Of a DNA stretch of 19,149 bases, positions 16,226 through 19,149 are shown in pieces. This stretch comes from a bacterium (lineage in GTDB: Bacteria > B130-G9). Position numbers and translations under genes: made by a program. The notes under the pieces were generated by a model. That model ran no database searches and was not told the DNA's origin. It saw only the letters and a list, made by a program, of their open reading frames with translations. The number at the start of each line of letters is the position of its first letter. Within the stretch, counting starts at the first letter, position 1. Location: the NCBI GenBank assembly GCA_035527515.1, contig DATLAJ010000106.1:1-19149 (forward strand), read 5' to 3'.

Positions 16226-16819
16226 CTACTCGTCCTCCACGTCTCGCTCCGAGTCATACTCAGCGATGCGTTCCTTAAGCACCATGAAGATTATGTGATT
16301 GAGCATGGCGTGGATGTCCTCTATCTGCTGCATGTGCTCGCTCGGGACAAGAACGTGCACCGTGGCAACTTTCCTGGCCTCACCGCCGCTCTTGCCTGAA
16401 AACAGGATCGAAGTCGCTCCCATCTCGTTCGCGGTCTTGAAAGCGTTTATGACGTTCGGGGACATTCCCGAGAAGCTCAGCCCCAACGCCACATCGCCCG
16501 GCTGCACGAAGTTCTTCAGCTGCTCCCCGAACGTGTTGCGGTAGTCGGTGTCGTTGGCCCAGGCTGTTATCAGCGGTGCGTTGTCGGAAAGGCACATCGC
16601 CTTGAAACGCCGCTTGCCAGGCGCCGCCGTGCCCTTTGCCGCGTCGCAGGCTATGTGCGAGGCGGTTGCCGCGCTTCCACCGTTCCCGAAGACGAACAGG
16701 CACCTGTCGTTCTTGTACGCCTCGAAAATGATGTTGAGGACTTCCTGGATTTTCTCCCCCGAGATATTACTTATCGTCTTTTTTATCTGCTCGAAGTAGG
16801 CATTGATAAACTCAAGCAT
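16226..16819 (-). CDS. gmhA: D-sedoheptulose 7-phosphate isomerase (GmhA-like SIS protein)
   Basis: 197 residues, a single SIS domain. It would convert sedoheptulose 7-phosphate to D-glycero-D-manno-heptose 7-phosphate, the first step to ADP-heptose. It has FVFGNGGSAATASHIACD (42-59), the phosphate-binding L-S-F-S-G-M-S and the C-terminal helix Q-Q-I-E-D-I-H-A-M-L-N-H. The metal ligands align as H55, D59 (Glu in E. coli), then E and H in the IEDIH...H segment, a conservative variation of the His/Glu/Gln/His set. The start ATG 16819 follows AGGAG by 6 nt; a longer open frame upstream only overlaps ccsA. It lies 20 nt after the ccsA stop. DiaA-like SIS proteins are an alternative, less likely given rfaE2 in the same window. 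Confidence 0.88.
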   Translation of the reverse strand: MLEFINAYFEQIKKTISNISGEKIQEVLNIIFEAYKNDRCLFVFGNGGSAATASHIACDAAKGTAAPGKRRFKAMCLSDNAPLITAWANDTDYRNTFGEQLKNFVQPGDVALGLSFSGMSPNVINAFKTANEMGATSILFSGKSGGEARKVATVHVLVPSEHMQQIEDIHAMLNHIIFMVLKERIAEYDSERDVEDE

Positions 16820-16839
16820 GACTCGCTCCTGTTCCTCTC

Positions 16840-18381
16840 TTAAGCGTAGCTGTGCAGGCCGCTTAGGATGTAGTTGACACCTATGAATGTGAATAATACC
16901 GCGACGAAGCCTACAATTGAAACCACCACGAGCACCGCACGGTGCCTCTTGGCGGGGAGGCAGAGCCTTAGGTGCAAGAATACTCCATAAATACACCAAG
17001 TAACGAGGCTCCAGCTCTCTTTGGGGTCCCAACCCCAATACCTTCCCCACGCCCTATCTGCCCAGATTGCGCCTGTAATTATCCCAAGCGCTAACAGAAA
17101 AAAGCCAAGCCTAATCAGCGCTAGATTGCTCGTAAATAGCCTCGCTCGGAGCGCCGCCTGCCGCTTGTCAGAGAGAAGCAGGAAAGCAACCGAAATGCCG
17201 AATGCAAGATACAAAACGCCGTAGCTCAGCACGGCCGCGCCAACGTGGTAGGTCATCCAGTCGCTCTTCAGAACTGGCGGCAGCTGCGTGATTTTCCCAG
17301 AGACCGGCGAGAGGAGCGTTGCTGCCAACCCGACTCCGCAGAGCAAGCTGCCCAAAAATCCGTAGGCCGGCTCACCTGAGCGAAGATTGAGCACGATCGC
17401 CGCTACTGCTGCGATCACAGTCATCACCAATATGTATTCGTAGGTGTTGCTCGCCATCACCTTTCTGGCGATTTCCGCCCTTGCGACGATGGCAGCTATG
17501 TGCAGTGCGGCAACGGGCATAATCGCGACGCTGCTCCAGCGCGGCAGTCTCTCGCTGCCTGCGAGGTAGCCCATTATGTATGTTACCGCGATCACTATGT
17601 ATAGCAGAGCAAGCACCCAAAGCGGCCTGATTCGGTCATAGAAAAGCTCGAGAGCAAGCCGCCACCGTGGCGGCCACAGGCCAGCGCCGCAAGATGACGC
17701 AATAGTTTCAACTCTCGCCGCCGCGTCCGCAAACAGGACCTCGTCAAGCCCTTCAAGCGATGACGCTAGCTCTTCAAGCACACCCTTCGCCGCGATTGCC
17801 TCCAGCCCGGCCTCGTTACTGAGCGATACCCAGCCCTCAGAACCAGAGCGAGCGAAAAGCCTCATATCCGAGGCAAGCCTCTCAAACCGCATCAACCTCC
17901 TTCGCTGCCTCTGCCACGCTCGCGACTTCTGTCGGTCGGAAGGACCGCCCGTGGCTTCGGCGGGCCGCGCTTGAAGGCTCCTCTGCAACTGCGCTTTGGA
18001 GATGTAGGTTGCCCGGGCAGACGCGTTGTGCGCAAACAGCTCGGGCACAAGGGCGTCCTCAACTTTGATTATGGGTTTTTCTGACCACATCTTGGGGCAA
18101 AGCGCCCAGCTTAGAACAGTCAGAGTCGGGGAAAGCCCAGACCAAGAGCGCTTCCCTGAGACCTCCTGCAACCTCTCACGGGCAAACGAGGCCAGCGGCT
18201 TGACCCTCCCAGCATCCTGAACCGGCAGGTGCTGGAGCCCACATATCGCCGAATGAACTTGGGCATCGAAGCTGCGAAGCGAAGGCTCCGCCGAACCACC
18301 TGAGCCAAACCCGACGATACAAAGCGCCACAGCAAGGGCGAACAGCGCGACAACCCCAATGCAGGCCAGCCTCCTCATCAT
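16840..18381 (-). CDS. ccsA: Cytochrome c biogenesis protein CcsA/ResC, heme handling subunit
   Basis: 513 residues, integral membrane protein of system II cytochrome c maturation. It carries heme across the membrane and with ResB attaches it to apocytochrome c. After a signal-anchor helix (about 5-25) comes an extracytoplasmic domain of over 200 residues with LPVQDAGRVKPLASFAR (52-68), a motif typical of CcsA forms with an N-terminal extension. About eight membrane helices follow from residue about 255. The tryptophan-rich heme motif WGRYWGWDPKESWSLVTW is at 445-462, and conserved flanking His residues (W-M-T-Y-H and G-L-H-S-Y) are present. The start ATG 18381 overlaps the resB stop by four bases (ATGA), with GGAGGGG 9 nt upstream, so translation is coupled. 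Confidence 0.92.
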   Translation of the reverse strand: MMRRLACIGVVALFALAVALCIVGFGSGGSAEPSLRSFDAQVHSAICGLQHLPVQDAGRVKPLASFARERLQEVSGKRSWSGLSPTLTVLSWALCPKMWSEKPIIKVEDALVPELFAHNASARATYISKAQLQRSLQARPAEATGGPSDRQKSRAWQRQRRRLMRFERLASDMRLFARSGSEGWVSLSNEAGLEAIAAKGVLEELASSLEGLDEVLFADAAARVETIASSCGAGLWPPRWRLALELFYDRIRPLWVLALLYIVIAVTYIMGYLAGSERLPRWSSVAIMPVAALHIAAIVARAEIARKVMASNTYEYILVMTVIAAVAAIVLNLRSGEPAYGFLGSLLCGVGLAATLLSPVSGKITQLPPVLKSDWMTYHVGAAVLSYGVLYLAFGISVAFLLLSDKRQAALRARLFTSNLALIRLGFFLLALGIITGAIWADRAWGRYWGWDPKESWSLVTWCIYGVFLHLRLCLPAKRHRAVLVVVSIVGFVAVLFTFIGVNYILSGLHSYA

Positions 18382-19149
18382 GGCCGCACGCCCCTCCGCC
18401 TTCGGGCCGACAAAAAATGAAGCAACATGCCCACTAAAAGGCACAGCGAGCCAATGTAAAACGCTGGCACGCCAGGGTCCCGACTGACCCCCAGTATCGA
18501 GACCATCTTGCCATCATCCGCCTTGTCGTAGGCATACTGGTAGAGCTTGTAGTCCCCATAAACAAGAGGATGGTTGGGACTAACTGTGTAGGTGAACTTC
18601 TCACCAAGCACGGCCCGGCTAACAACTACGGTGCTGATGTATTGCGAGGGCATCATGCTGCCCGGATACGTCCGCGCCTCGAATCTCTCAAGAGAGACGT
18701 CGAATCCCAGCGGCCTCTTGGGCTTCGCAAGGCTTAGCGCGAGCTCCCCCTCCGGCGTTACAAGGACGATCTTCTTGTCAAGCGGCGCCCATTCCCGATG
18801 CAAGAGGTTGCCCGAGGCATCTCGAACGCTTGCCCGAACACACTGGGTTGTAACCTCGCCCGAAGGTTTGCCCTCCACAACCTGATATTTTCTTGACGCG
18901 CTGCCCCAGAAGTTCTCAACCGTAACGTGCACGCCTCCGGTTCCGGGGATGACAAACGTGTCGCCGACATCGGCCCGCGCCAAAAGGGTCTTGCCCCGAA
19001 GAAACAGGAGCGGCTCACCAGCCGCCGACACGACAATGATGTCGCTGCCCGTCGGAGATAGCGCTTCTCCAGACTCAACCTTGTACTCAATCGAGACCCC
19101 CGCGGGAAGCGAGGGCGCATGAAAGCCGTACACCTTGCCAAAAAGCCAT
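18378..19149 (-). CDS. resB: Cytochrome c biogenesis protein ResB, C-terminal part (gene continues beyond window)
   Basis: The frame is open to the last base of the window, so the N-terminal membrane helices are outside. The visible 250-odd residues form the extracytoplasmic ResB domain, with PLGFDVSLERFEARTYPGS, S-T-V-V-V and N-H-P-L-V-Y-G-D-Y-K-L-Y-Q. A final membrane helix, V-P-A-F-Y-I-G-S-L-C-L-L-V-G-M-L-L-H-F-L, and a basic cytoplasmic tail end the protein. ResB pairs with CcsA to deliver reduced heme to apocytochrome c, and ccsA overlaps its stop codon. The apparent GTG start at 19133 is only an in-frame codon, since coding similarity continues upstream of it. Confidence 0.9.
   Translation of the reverse strand, partial: WLFGKVYGFHAPSLPAGVSIEYKVESGEALSPTGSDIIVVSAAGEPLLFLRGKTLLARADVGDTFVIPGTGGVHVTVENFWGSASRKYQVVEGKPSGEVTTQCVRASVRDASGNLLHREWAPLDKKIVLVTPEGELALSLAKPKRPLGFDVSLERFEARTYPGSMMPSQYISTVVVSRAVLGEKFTYTVSPNHPLVYGDYKLYQYAYDKADDGKMVSILGVSRDPGVPAFYIGSLCLLVGMLLHFLSARRRRGVRP

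Overview
The window looks like chromosomal DNA (moderately high GC by eye) from an uncultured Gram-negative bacterium. The Gram-negative reading rests on two ADP-heptose (LPS inner core) enzymes, a GyrB carrying the long insertion typical of Gram-negative bacteria, and a system II cytochrome c maturation pair. I cannot name the phylum. The right-handed beta-helix protein with a W-E-T-G-x-E-I-D type C-terminal module, the dispersed intergenic repeats and a divergent IleRS all suggest a candidate phylum outside the Proteobacteria, but that is inference.

Layout. 1-367 holds two broken genes on the + strand: a frameshifted RelE/ParE toxin cut by the window edge, and the C-terminal tail of a restriction/methylase-type protein. 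A noncoding stretch follows with a terminator-like hairpin and copy 1 of a two-hairpin dispersed repeat. Then come gyrB with its own promoter (783-3263), an M16 zinc peptidase (3357-4625), and a 449-bp gap containing a promoter and a candidate structured leader. That leader precedes a large secreted beta-helix protein (5075-7669). A promoter with a palindrome in its spacer precedes an rfaE2-type heptose-phosphate adenylyltransferase and a family 2 glycosyltransferase (7891-9337).

The stretch 9338-11386 is an accessory islet on the minus strand. It holds two compact toxin-antitoxin operons (hicBA, and DUF4258 with a YgiT-type zinc-ribbon protein) between copies of CACGAAG/CAATCCG-type repeats. 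It also holds a decayed IS256-like transposase start interrupted by copy 2 of the two-hairpin repeat.

The right side has an orphan ABC ATPase on + (11408-12178). Converging on it from the minus strand is a housekeeping series: resB (partial), ccsA, gmhA, then a separate promoter, ileS and an iscU/nifU-type scaffold. The resB stop and ccsA start overlap by four bases and gmhA follows 20 nt later. ileS and the scaffold gene are 34 nt apart.

Functional links: gmhA (first step) and rfaE2 (last nucleotidyl transfer) belong to the same ADP-heptose pathway but lie about 8 kb apart on opposite strands. The glycosyltransferase next to rfaE2 fits cell-envelope glycan assembly. Most interesting for follow-up are the leader of the beta-helix gene (a perfect 8-nt anti-Shine-Dalgarno match plus a 12-bp closing stem), the nested repeat/IS debris with two minimal TA modules, and the altered signature motifs of IleRS.
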